From Rhodamnia argentea (taxonomy: Eukaryota > Streptophyta > Magnoliopsida > Myrtales > Myrtaceae), in NCBI RefSeq assembly GCF_020921035.1, contig NC_063151.1:26418934-26482933 (forward strand): 64,000 bases of DNA, written 5' to 3'. Shown here in pieces: positions 13,508 through 23,618 of the stretch. Position 1 is the stretch's first letter. Each line of letters starts with the position of its first letter. Position numbers and translations under genes: made by a program. The notes beneath the pieces are model-generated. The model was given only the letters and a program-made list of their open reading frames with translations. It did no database searches and was not told the origin of the DNA.

Positions 13508-14564
13508 GACCGTTGAAGCTCTGAAGAGATGGCTGAGTGCTCCTTATTTTGCTCTCTCGTAGTCTTGGCATTCCTGGAGCTAAAGATTAGTCTCTCGATG
13601 ATAGAAAGCTTTGGCTATTTGTTAAGTAGTGCAGCTTCTGTAGAAGTCAGCCTTTGTCCGTAGTTGTAGGAAAGTTTAAGTGCTCTTCTAGTTAATGTTG
13701 TCGATCAGCCAAGGCCCAAACGAGCGCTTTGTATTGTTGCATCTTGTCCTGCTCGATATCCATAATATGGTTTGGGGTCTATATTGGTGCCTTCTCTCTC
13801 TCTCTCTCTCATGTGTAGATGAGTGCACGATTGCGGTGGTTGTGTTTCATTTGCTAGCGTCGAAATTCTTCATTTAAAAAAAGAGCTCATTCCAATTCCC
13901 CTATGAATAAGAGGTAGAAGTGCTTCAACAGTCGTTGCTGACCTGGTGATCTGGAATGGTATGATTGATTAATATTTCAAGTAATATTCACCAAGCGGGA
14001 ACGTCCCATACTCAAGATGTCAAACTTAGATTTGTGTGGCAAATTTGTGCGCTCGTACGTGTGGTCGGCCATCGACGCGTAAACCAGTAGGCAGAAACCA
14101 TAGAGCACTGACTCGACAGTAGAAGACGTAGAGACTGGAGACTTCCCTGAAGATTAGATCCATTCTGTAACCTCCTTAGTAAATCAGATACAGGCAAACC
14201 TAAGTTTTTTCTTCAGAATAAATGGAATAACATGATCATGATCATCGAATTTGGAGAAGTGCGGATCATTCGTTAATCAGCTGGTCGTTGAAGACGCCAT
14301 TGCTCTTCACCAATGGTTAGCATGGCTGTGAGTTCAACATGCTATCGTCTTCTGGAAACGTTCCATAGAAAGGCACTTCGCATGCTTACGTCTAATTGAG
14401 TCTTGTAATGAATTTGACGTACTTTTCATCCTTGTCTTCAATTTCGTAGGTTTTATTATTATTTTTTACATCAAATTCAGAACAAGCAAATAAAATTGGA
14501 AACCCCATTGGTGTTTTTTTTTTTTTTTGAGGTTAGTCTCCAATTTTCTGGGGCAATGCACCAG
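13508..14564. other. Convergent intergenic region between kinase and SHH genes
   Basis: This is about 1 kb between the kinase stop and the stop of the opposite-strand SAWADEE homeodomain gene. It should contain both 3'UTRs. A (TC)n run lies at about 13793-13810. No canonical AATAAA is obvious; GAATAA near 13905 is a possible polyadenylation signal. No open frame here has family resemblance. Confidence 0.6.
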
Positions 14565-17500
14565 CTACTCCCACAAGCTACGGGCCGAGATGCTCAAGGC
14601 AGTTTCATGCTGACTGGTCTCGGGAAGCTGTGGGCACGCTTCTTGCCTCGGCCGGCAACACAATCTGCTCAACTCAACTATTTCCTGAACCAAAAATTAG
14701 CCGAGATGAGAAGGCATACTATGCTTAAATTAAATGCATGCAGACACCATGCACGGCATATCCAAGTTTTTTGGAGATGCTGGAGCCAGATGTCCGGAAA
14801 ACCTAGAGTCAACAACGGACCCTTTCATAGAATAGCCAAACGGCTATGTTTAGCTCTCACCTGACTGAAATCATGGTCGTAACGGACAATGAAGACGCAA
14901 GTGCAACTGCTGTCATCGTGCAGTTTTCTCCGAATTTCCATAATATGGGCATCACAATAGACTGCTTGATTAAATCGTTCCTGTACAGAATCACAGGTCA
15001 ACACAGAAACTCCAGAAATGAAAATGAAAAGATTCTGAGGGCATTCATTACTCGCATAACAATGAATTGGTGCCGGAAGCTCTAAAATGGTCATTGTGAA
15101 ATTCTCTCGAAATTGCAGACTTCCAGTAATGAGCATGTGATAAAGCATTTTTAAGAGTAATGGAGAGAGTATTGCCAATTCAAAGATAAACGGTACCTGA
15201 AAGCACAGAACAAGATCTCCAGTGTTGACTCGGTGGCACTCTGAAGGTTCTAAAGGAATAGATCGCTCCCTGATGCCCTTCCTCACACTGACCCATTCAT
15301 CTTCCCCTTTATCAAACCCAGCAAATCGTACACGAGCTTCCTGCAAAGCATAAAAAGTTATATCTAGGAACCCCCAGTCGATGCCCTCTCCACTCCATTG
15401 ATGGGTCCGATAGGCCATGTGGGCATAGTGCATAAAAAGAGGGCATATATCTTTAAGAATAATTATCCCTATGGAAGGTTTTAAAGCTGCCACATACATG
15501 CTGAAACAATCACGAATGCAGGCCTAGCAGCTGCCAAATAAAGGAGAGCGCATCATAGCAGGCGTGAACTAGATACAGTAGAAAGGTAATTAAATTGCTT
15601 GGATTGTATTTTTTTAGAATATTAGAGCGCCTTTTGGAGTGGCCGTTATTGTGCCCCTACTTGATTCCTTGCCACAAAGTCTCAGTTATGGTGAGGTGAT
15701 GAACCACTGAGATCCCCATCACACCATCTTTCTGAGAGCTCTACGAAACTTTTATTCTTATTGTGAGCATGCCATCTAGACAACAGATGAAATAGTCACT
15801 TGACAAAATTATGAGTTTGGCAATAAATAATGAGGCAATTATCCAAGCATCAGCATCAAGCCGAGCCAAAACAGTTCAAGTGGATTTGCCAAACTCAAGT
15901 TGATGACACTAGAAGGATTTTGTTGCCTAATAGGAAAAGGAGCTTGACAGCTGGCTTTTCTAGTGTGGGAGGCACAAAAGATCCAATAACCACACTAAGA
16001 CAAGTGACTAGTTAAAAGCAGAAGAACCTTACAAGTTCACCCGTACAAAGAACCCTGAAGGTGAGAAATGAAGCGACGTCGTACCTGAAAAACCATCGAG
16101 ATAGAGCTGATGTTAAAATTTGACTCAAAAATAAATCATGCCATTCATGAACAGCATTGTGTCTCAACAATAAATGGTATGGCAGCTGTAATGGGGATGT
16201 AGACTACAAATGGCATATGCCCTTCATAAATTACAATGTCCATGGCAGAAATGAAAAGCAAATTGTTCATCTAGTTGAGCTGAGAAGTACTATTGCTTTG
16301 TCAAAGCCCAATTTTGGACGTTAAAATTAATGTCAGGACCTCACTTAGGGTTCATTTTTCAATGTATCACTGGTCTGATTCCAAAAGCAAATTTCTTGCA
16401 TCTAAAAGCCTTGAACAGGAACGATGAGCCAAAAGGAAGATAGCATTCCAGGGAGTAAATAACCTTCCCAGACTTGGAAAGGTGATAAAGGAAAACCAGA
16501 GAATGAAGATAAGATTCCAGAAGTTTCATATGCCCAGATGGAAACTGGAAAATTTGATTGGCGCACACTATCTCACAGACTACTAAGTGTATTCCATCTT
16601 TTTGGCCCAACAGCTTTGTTGTAATCAATTGATTCAAACTGTAGTATTATTTGATAGGAGCAAATTGTGGAAATATATAAGCATTCTTCAGTAAAGGATG
16701 GCTAATACTTAAATCCCAATGATGCTTTGACTTCAAAATACAGACTAGACGAGCATCATACCGCAGCTGCCATGTCCAACCAGTTTAGAATGACGGCAAA
16801 CAGGAGCACAGGCTCACCTCGAATATAAGAATTAGTCTTTCATTATGATGTTTTTCCCAAAATGATCAGCTGAACTTCTTGTCTTACCGACACATCATAT
16901 AATTAATCAAAGACGTACTTTTAAGGAAGCAAAATAAAATAAGGATCGCCAAGACCGGTGACAGAGGTCTAGGACTCTGCGCCCATCATATAGTTATTAT
17001 ACCTTAATAATTAATATCACCAATTTCTTTAAGAAGGTTAAAAGTGAAAAATATTAACAATAATACCATAACCTATCTGGGACAATTGGGAACTTAAGAG
17101 TTCTATTGAGCCTGGAACAGACTAATAGAGCCATTGCTACCAAAAAGATAAAGTCATTGAAGCCAACTCATCAACCAGTCAAAAGAAAAGAACAAGAACA
17201 TTGAAACTCAGAATACAATATAATACATCAAAATAAGGTGTCATTTGATCATTTGTGCATCTTACCAGGCCTCGTCTTTGAAGGATTTAGCTTCAAATGC
17301 CAATTCTGATAGATCTATCGCATCATCACCTGTTAAACATATGAGGGCCAAATAACATAGAATAATTGACAACTCTTTTCGCAATTGAGGGATGATGTGA
17401 CAAATATAATGACAAGGAAAATATGCAAGTAAACTGGTAAACATTCCACGCTAAACATAAGACAATTCCCAACCAAAGATGAAAATAGGGAGCCTATATG

Positions 17501-19640
17501 AATACAAGAGCATATCAAACAATGTCGATAGTCCACCCCAAGATTGAGGAAGAGGCACCTTCAGGCTTCTGGGTACTTTCACTGGCGTCTCTAGAAACGG
17601 TGGCCTCTGAAAGATCAACAAACAGCTTCAGTGCAATAGGTGAAGACACGGTTTCAGCTTGCAACTCTTTGTGTTTATCCTGGAACCAGCTTTGCACCTG
17701 GACATATAAGAGAGGCAGATCGTTCCACCAAATGTTTATCACCCGATTGCGGATAGACTATGACATTAAGCCACTTCTAGAACTAAAAAAATTAGGAAAG
17801 AGAATTGAACATGGTGATAATGGAGTAAGTGCTTTTCTCTCCAATGCTTGGGACACACCTTTTCTTTTTCTCGTATTAAAGATGGATATAATAAAATGAA
17901 AAGAGCAGAAAAATGCAAACCTGTTGCCACGTCAATGCAGCTCTTCCAGCTCGAATTGCTGAGGAACTATGTGCTGATAACTTGTCAAATAAAATCAAAT
18001 GAAGACAGATAGTGTTCATACCAATAAGGTATGGGTACGTCCCAAAGGAAGGTACAAATATTACCTTAATCTTGTTGCAAGTTCTTCACAAAACTCTTGA
18101 TGCAAAGATTTCTCTCCCATCTCATTAAGTATATTCTCCATCTCCACGATCTGTAAAATAACATGGAAAATCCAAGAAACACGAGAAACAGAACAGGAAT
18201 GCAATCAAATGAACATTTCAGTCCAAACATTTATTATGCTAATGAGAAAAACGAGTAGAATCCGACCATGAAAACCTTGCCAGTGAGATAAAAGATTGCA
18301 CAAAACATTTAGGATTATAGCGGCAACATAACAATCAGAAATGAGCATTTCCCCGCTGCCTTAAGATCATTCACAATCCCAAAGCATCAACTAAATCCGA
18401 GGTTATATACTCATCCAAATAAGGACAACATGGATCATCAAAAACCAAACTAAAAGGAAGTATATTGTGCTCGTACAACTCTTTGCTGAAAAGAGCCAAC
18501 AGAACAGCCAAGACACATATACTAGCTGGTCGAATCAAGTTAGTGAGTCCTCAATGAAGCTCTTAATGAATGCTGTTTGATGCTTTTCTCAAGTGTACAA
18601 AAATGAAAACCTTTTTCTTCTTTCAGGAGATATATGATGATTTTATGAGTTGTGAAAGCTCAAATTTTGGGGATGTTTTACATTCGGTTTCATATATTGA
18701 TTGATTAATGTAGGACACTGTGGGGAAACGTGATAAAATCCTAGGAAAGGACAATTGGAGGGTTCAACATATGTTATGTGATTTGCAAGAGCAGAAGGTT
18801 TTAAAATCCTTTAAAAGAGAGTATTTTCAGTAAATTCACAGAAGGCAGTGGTAAAAACATGTCTATAGCTGCTTTAATTTATTTAAATTGCTTCCTTTGT
18901 ACCTTTCCTCTTTTCAGATTGGAGCTAAAGCCTCTTTCCTTTTGGGGATTGTTTCAGGTCCAATTCAGTGTTTCATATCCTGCAAGCTTCTACTTTTATT
19001 TTGCCAAACACATTATCCAAAACAAACACGCTGTACACAAGGAATGAACCCTTGAAGCAGAACTGCACTGGCCAATTGCAACTACACGAACTGAAGCAAC
19101 CAAAGCCCGCAACTTTTTCAGGAAAAAACACAATTGAGTATACAGCTTGACATTGCTTTTCACCAAAACGATTAGCAAAATGGTTTTTACTCTCCGTAAC
19201 ACCTCGTGAAAAAAGAAAGTAATGGAGTTTACCAGCAAGAACAGAGAAAGAATGTTGTTTCCATCAGCTATGGAAATATGACCAAAAACAGAAAAAAAAA
19301 ATTGAAGAAGAAGAAGAACACCAAAATGGGGACACACAAAGCCGGGTCATAATCAAGTAGGCACACAACAAAATGAAAGCACAAATGGGCACGCAAAAAG
19401 AAAGAAAAAAGAAGCAAAGAACATTGAGCTTAATCTTCACACGCGCGCGCATAGCTAACTAAGTGGAAACACTGAGTCGGGTCGAGACTAGACTCGCGAC
19501 CAAGATGTGCTTGCAGAGTGTCTAATCGAAAGCAGAAGGCGACCAATTAAGAGAGAAGAGAGAGGGTCGTCAAAGTTAACCTCAGACAGCGAAAACAGAG
19601 AATGAAAAGACGTTGAATCCCTCGACCCAACTCCCTCCAT
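14565..19640 (-). CDS. SHH1-like: SAWADEE homeodomain protein (SHH1/DTF1-like), 9 exons
   Basis: Exons in transcript order: 19640-19581, 18150-18065, 17966-17921, 17697-17559, 17329-17266, 16084-16033, 15340-15197, 14980-14861, 14684-14565; 276 aa. Residues about 14-76 form a divergent homeodomain (EMENIL, EFCEELATRL, then VQSWFQDKHKEL in helix 3). Residues about 119-250 form the SAWADEE domain: AFEAKSFKDEAWYDVASFLT, EARVRFAGF, DEWVSVRKGIRERSIPLE and a Cys/His cluster (C206, H209, H218, C223, C225) likely to include the zinc ligands. It ends soon after LSRLCCRP. Arabidopsis SHH1 reads H3K9 methylation with unmethylated K4 and recruits Pol IV for RNA-directed DNA methylation in the nucleus. 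All introns are GT-AG and phase-consistent; the exon 1 donor is GTTAAC and intron 1 is 1.43 kb. The start in exon 1 is inferred from family fit. SHH1 versus SHH2 is not resolved. Confidence 0.9.
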
Positions 19641-19885
19641 TTCTCGAGCTCGAACGAGACTAGCTCTGGCAATGAAGCCGACTCTTTCTTGTGTAGGCAG
19701 AGAGAGAGAGAGAGGCTTCGTCAGGACAAGACATAAATATGACCGTCTCGGTCGAAGAGAGAACAAAATATTCAATGCATCGATTGTTTTCCTCCATTTT
19801 TTTACACAATTAGTAGTTTTCATAAAATTTCAAAAATTCCTTTAAGGGCTGTTGGGTATTTTAGTCTTTTCACTTATTTAATTTT

Positions 19886-20451
19886 GGGAAAAATCCAAAA
19901 AAGGGCCCGAAGTCCTCATGTTTTTTCAAATAAGGGCCCCAAGTGAATGTTGTTTCAAAAAAGGGCCCGAAGTCTTAATTTTTTTCAAATAAGGGCCTCA
20001 AGTGAAATCTTGTTTCAAATAAGGGCTTGAAATGATCATAAAATTTCAAAAAAAGCCCCGATTTAAGGGTATTTTAGTCTTTTCTTACTTATTTAATTTT
20101 TTTTTTTTTATTATTCATTTTGTTTTTTCTTTCTCTCACCCCCAAAAAAAAAAAAAAGGAAAATTTGGACAGTCGACAAGAGAGGTTAACATACCGTAGC
20201 CGGGTCATGTTACAATTGTGCGAGTGTTTTTTTTTTTTTAATCGGAAAAAAAGAAGAAAAAAAAAAAAAAAAAAAAAAAAAATAAAGAAAAAAAACATGA
20301 GGCCAAACCCTTTTTGAAACATTATGAACACTTCGGGCTCTTAATTGAAACATTCTATGTCACTTTGGGCCCTTTTTTGAAACATAGTTAACTTTGGGCC
20401 CTTAATTGAAAAAACAAGAGGACTTCAGGCCCTTTTTTGGATTTTTCCCTT
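19886..20451. mobile_element. Mutator-like/foldback MITE with 44-bp TIRs and tandem subrepeats
   Basis: The first 44 bp (GGGAAAAATCC... to TTTTTTCAA) and the last 44 bp (TTGAAAAAAC... to GGATTTTTCCC) are inverted copies with about two mismatches. Inside each arm a unit of about 30 bp containing AAGGGCCCGAAGT is repeated 5-6 times on the left and inverted 3-4 times on the right. TTTAATTTT flanks both ends (19877-19885, 20452-20460), the 9-bp duplication size expected for Mutator. Because that word sits in a T-rich segment also duplicated internally, the duplication could be coincidental. Nothing is encoded. Confidence 0.6.
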
Positions 20452-20958
20452 TAATTTTTTCTTTTTTTATTATTCATTTTGTTTTTTCTGTTTTCTCACC
20501 AAAAAAAAAAAAAAAAAGGAAAATTGGACTTATTAGCCGGAGAGAAGACTTCCCTCGCCCTTTTAGCCGGAAGGCCGGCGGTCCCCGCCCGGATCGACGG
20601 GGCCGCCGGCCCGTCGCCCCATCGCGGGTGGGGGTCGCCTTGACCGGGCGACCCCCGCTGCGATGGGCGACGGCGGTCCCCGATCTAGGCGGGGACCGCC
20701 GGCCCTTCCACTAAATTCGTTAGAGGGAGGGAATCGGGCGGGTTTTTTTTTTAATCGGAAAAAGAAGAAAAATGAATAAAAAAATTAAAATGTGAAATGA
20801 CGGAAAGGCCCTTGGGGCCAAACCCTTTTTGAAACATTATGAAACCTCTTATTGAAACATTCTATGTCACTTTGGGCCCTTTTTTTGAAACATAGTTAAC
20901 TTTGGGGCCCTTAATTGAAAAAACAAGAGGACTTTTGCCCCTTTTTTGTTTTTTTTCC
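20452..20958. repeat. Second, partial copy of the same element with GC-rich centre
   Basis: It starts with the same TTATTATTCATTTTG...CTCACC...poly-A...GGAAAATT order seen at 20100-20170. It ends with the same series GAAACATT, CTATGTCACTTTGGGCCC, GAAACATAGTTAACTTT, GAAAAAACAAGAGGACTT seen at 20310-20440. The middle differs: a GC-rich block of about 180 bp replaces the AT-rich centre of the first copy. There is no left inverted terminus, so this is a tandem or recombinant partial copy. Confidence 0.55.
20574..20703. repeat. GC-rich nested inverted repeat (potential cruciform)
   Basis: The outer arms GCCGGCGGTCCCCGCC (20574-20589) and GGCGGGGACCGCCGGC (20688-20703) are perfect inverted copies. 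A middle pair GTCGCCCCATCGC / GCGATGGGCGAC differs by one bulged base. An inner pair GGGGGTCGCC (20630-20639) / GGCGACCCCC (20647-20656) is perfect with a 7-nt loop. The block is far richer in GC than the surrounding AT-rich DNA. As RNA or single-stranded DNA it would fold into one long hairpin. Confidence 0.8.
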
Positions 20959-21934
20959 AATATTCAATGCATCGACTGTTTTCCTCCATTACACAATTAG
21001 TAATTTTTATAATTATTAAACATGACTTATTAAAACACACTTAATAAAATGTTCCAAGGGTTAAATAAATTTTGTTCATTACAAAAAAACATCAAATCAG
21101 TCGACGGGAGGTTAAAACATACCGTACCGTCTCCTCTTCCCCCCTTCCCTTTAATTCATGTGTGTGATTGACCACGTACTATTTCGAATATGTACTAACT
21201 CTATTGTTGAAAAGAAAACTTACCATCGAACTTTTACGGGATTTCTATTAAATTCATAGATAAGAAAGAAATTGCATTGAATTTTCGGTCGGTATGATTT
21301 GCAAAATTCTCTCTATGAGGACTTTGCTCGAGCCTTGGGCTATGAAAATGCTCAATTCTTCGATTTCTCCCCACAACTAAGCAACATTCTTTACTTAATA
21401 TTGCCAATTGAAGGATAGCCGTGATACCCCCGAAGTTCCTTGAAAATAGTGTGTGCCCCCAATAGTTTACTTCGATGGCCAAAAAGAAAAAAAAATTTTT
21501 ACTTCGAGAAAAATAAACCATCTGTAAAATATTTTTTAAAAAACGATCATTCGTTTTGTTTGAAATAATTACTCGATAATTTTTTTTTCATTGTTGACAA
21601 TAACTTATACTTAGAACATTTGCATAAAATTCGTTTTGCCGAAAATAAATGATCTGAAAAATATATTATTAAAAATGATAGCTTGTATCGCTTATAAAAT
21701 GAATGAAGAAAAATCGAAACGTGGCCTATCTACGTAGTTTTCAAAGGTCATACAATTCTGCCAGCAATCATGTGAAAACTCAAGAACACCTTCCCCTTCA
21801 GATTTACACACAAGGAAAACAGAAACTTCTGCTTTGTATATGGTCCTTCCTCATGTCCACCAAAAGGTCCCAAAAAAAAAACAAAAAAACTGGTCCTCCT
21901 ATCCATAATCGAAAGGACAGAAAACCCAAGATGA

Positions 21935-23618
21935 TCAAAACTTGCTGAGAACGTAAACAAAGAGATGGTATGCAAGGCTTAGAGCGATGGCCACCATGAC
22001 TTGTTGGCCGACGGAGACCGTGTTTCTCCCGCCGCGCTCTCCGTCCTTCGAACCCGGCACGCTGGGTGGAGGCGAGCAGAGGAAAGCCATCGAGATGCGG
22101 TCCTCCGTTTCGCTCTTGACGATCGGCCTCCCTACCACGTGCTTGTACCGCCCGCCGCTCAATGCCTGCAGAGAAAAGGAAAAAGAGAAGAGGCGCTGTT
22201 AATGCCCGACAGAGGAAGCGCGAGCGTCTGTTTATATGCCGCGATAACGGCTAAGTAATGTGGAGTTTCACTTCTTGAAGCATTCATTCATTCTTTCATT
22301 CATTCAATCTTCCTACTTGATTTTCCTTGTACAGAATGTTTCCGGACATCTTCAGGGAAGAACCATAGTTTTCCCCAAAGCCTAGTGTCTGTTTTGGATA
22401 GCAAAACGGTTGCGGCATGCCCTGCAATAATAAATCATCGACGAGGGCGTACCTGAAATTGATCACCAACTGTGACGATCAAAGAGCGTTTATCAGGGCA
22501 AAACGAGACCCACCCTTTCTTGGAGTACACGTGAAACTCCGATGCGCCGTCGCACACGTGCAAGCACAAGGCGTGGGAGTAATCGGCTCCTCTGATCAGC
22601 ATCCTGATCACGTCGTACCTGAGAGAGCTCGCCCACCGATCGTCGTCCAGGACGTTCTTACTGTGCTTAAGAAGGCAGCACATTGTTCCTGTGCCGGCGC
22701 CAGCGTGTCCTTCGCCGTTCATGCAGCCGTTTTCGCGTGTGGGTTCATCGAGGCATTTCTCCCAGAGAACTGTCATGACCCTCTCCGCAATCTTCTCAAC
22801 ATGTGATTGAAGTTTCGCCATTTTATCACTGCAATTTAACCCGAAATCAGGGAGCAAGTTACATGAGAATGCTCCGCATACGACGGGGTAATCGCATTAT
22901 CTGCTAATTCAGTCTCGTCAGAATGATAATCGCGGATCACTAGAGCGCAAACCCGAGAACTTTTACGCCTAAATTTGGAGAATAATCTGATTTTCTAGGA
23001 TGATTAATGGGGTAATCCAGCAGCATCAAACTGAAGTTGAACGCAAAAGAGGACAAAGGACTAGGTAGTTATTTACCTGAAATTTGAATAGCCCACTGGC
23101 CACATTCTCTGCATCTCCGACTCCAACCCTTCCTCCCTACACCACACAAACTCTTCAGCCAACTCACTGCTCTCTTCTTCCTCGCCCCCGCTGTGGACTT
23201 CCTCGAATCCATAAGGCTTCTCCGGCGATCTCATCGCCGCCGCTCTCTTCTCTGGCGGCACCAGAAAGATCCCGGCGGCGGCCTCCATCGCGCCCAGCGA
23301 GAATTTGCGTCCGATCCCGTGGTTCACCAGCTGGAAGCATCCGACCCTCGCTACGGAATCCAACGCTCTCGACACGGCGTCGCTCCCCGGGGCGCCCAAC
23401 GAGCCAAAATCGATCCTCGAGGGGTCTTCGATGAACTTCTGCTTCGGGAATATCTTGTCGGGCAAGATGAGATCCGGGACTCGGAGCGAGCTCTCCAAGA
23501 ACTCGGTCAAGACGTCGTCGTTCGTGACGCACGACCGCCGGCCCGACGCCACCGGTGAAGGCGGCGGGGCACGGAAATCGACAGGCCTCTCGCGACCCGA
23601 CTCCGGCGAGACACCCAT
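21935..23618 (-). CDS. 2OG-Fe(II) oxygenase-fold protein lacking both Fe-binding His, with C-terminal membrane tail
   Basis: Exons in transcript order: 23618-23077, 22828-22453, 22165-21935; 382 aa, GT-AG and phase-consistent. The N-terminal DIOX_N part is clear (IDFGSL, then ALDSVARVGCFQLVNHGIG). The C-terminal jelly-roll region aligns with plant 2-oxoglutarate dioxygenases. However, the usual HTD iron motif reads GAD (residues 261-263) and the distal H of the HR motif reads GR (318-319). The 2-oxoglutarate-binding pattern RxS (R329, S331) is kept. The last ~22 residues (VMVAIALSLAYHLFVYVL) are hydrophobic and could anchor the protein. Canonical catalysis is therefore unlikely, and the protein may be a regulatory pseudoenzyme or a conserved atypical family. 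The frame is intact with normal codon use, which argues against a decaying pseudogene. The start MGVSPESG was chosen; an in-frame upstream ATG at 23834 would add 72 residues. Confidence 0.85.

Larger units (their letters stand above)
19767..21007. repeat. Composite element bracketed by 49-54 bp direct repeats
   Basis: The phrase starting AATATTCAATGCATCGA and running through ACACAATTAGTA occurs at 19767-19820 and again at 20959-21007. The copies are nearly identical apart from a short T run. Everything between is repetitive: a 30-bp tandem array, its inverted counterpart, a second partial copy of the right half, and a GC-rich hairpin. A segment ending in ATTTTAGTCTTTTC and ACTTATTTAATTTT is also duplicated at about 19820-19885 and 20037-20100. 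Insertion plus local tandem duplication immediately upstream of the SHH gene is the simplest reading. Confidence 0.7.
19641..21934. other. Intergenic region: SHH promoter side and composite repeat
   Basis: Between the SHH start and the oxygenase stop, both on the minus strand. It contains the SHH leader with a GA/CT run (about 19691-19713), the composite inverted-repeat element and its duplicated flanks (19767-21007), and AT-rich unique sequence at 21010-21930. I see no additional gene. Confidence 0.6.

Noticed and set aside
14825..15499. A single 224-codon minus-strand gene
   Set aside because: It is exons 7 and 8 of the SHH gene read through a stop-free intron. The SAWADEE consensus and GT-AG sites show the split.
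20089..20331. Phe-rich frame suggesting a small membrane protein
   Set aside because: It is a translation of poly-A/poly-T tracts inside the repeat element.
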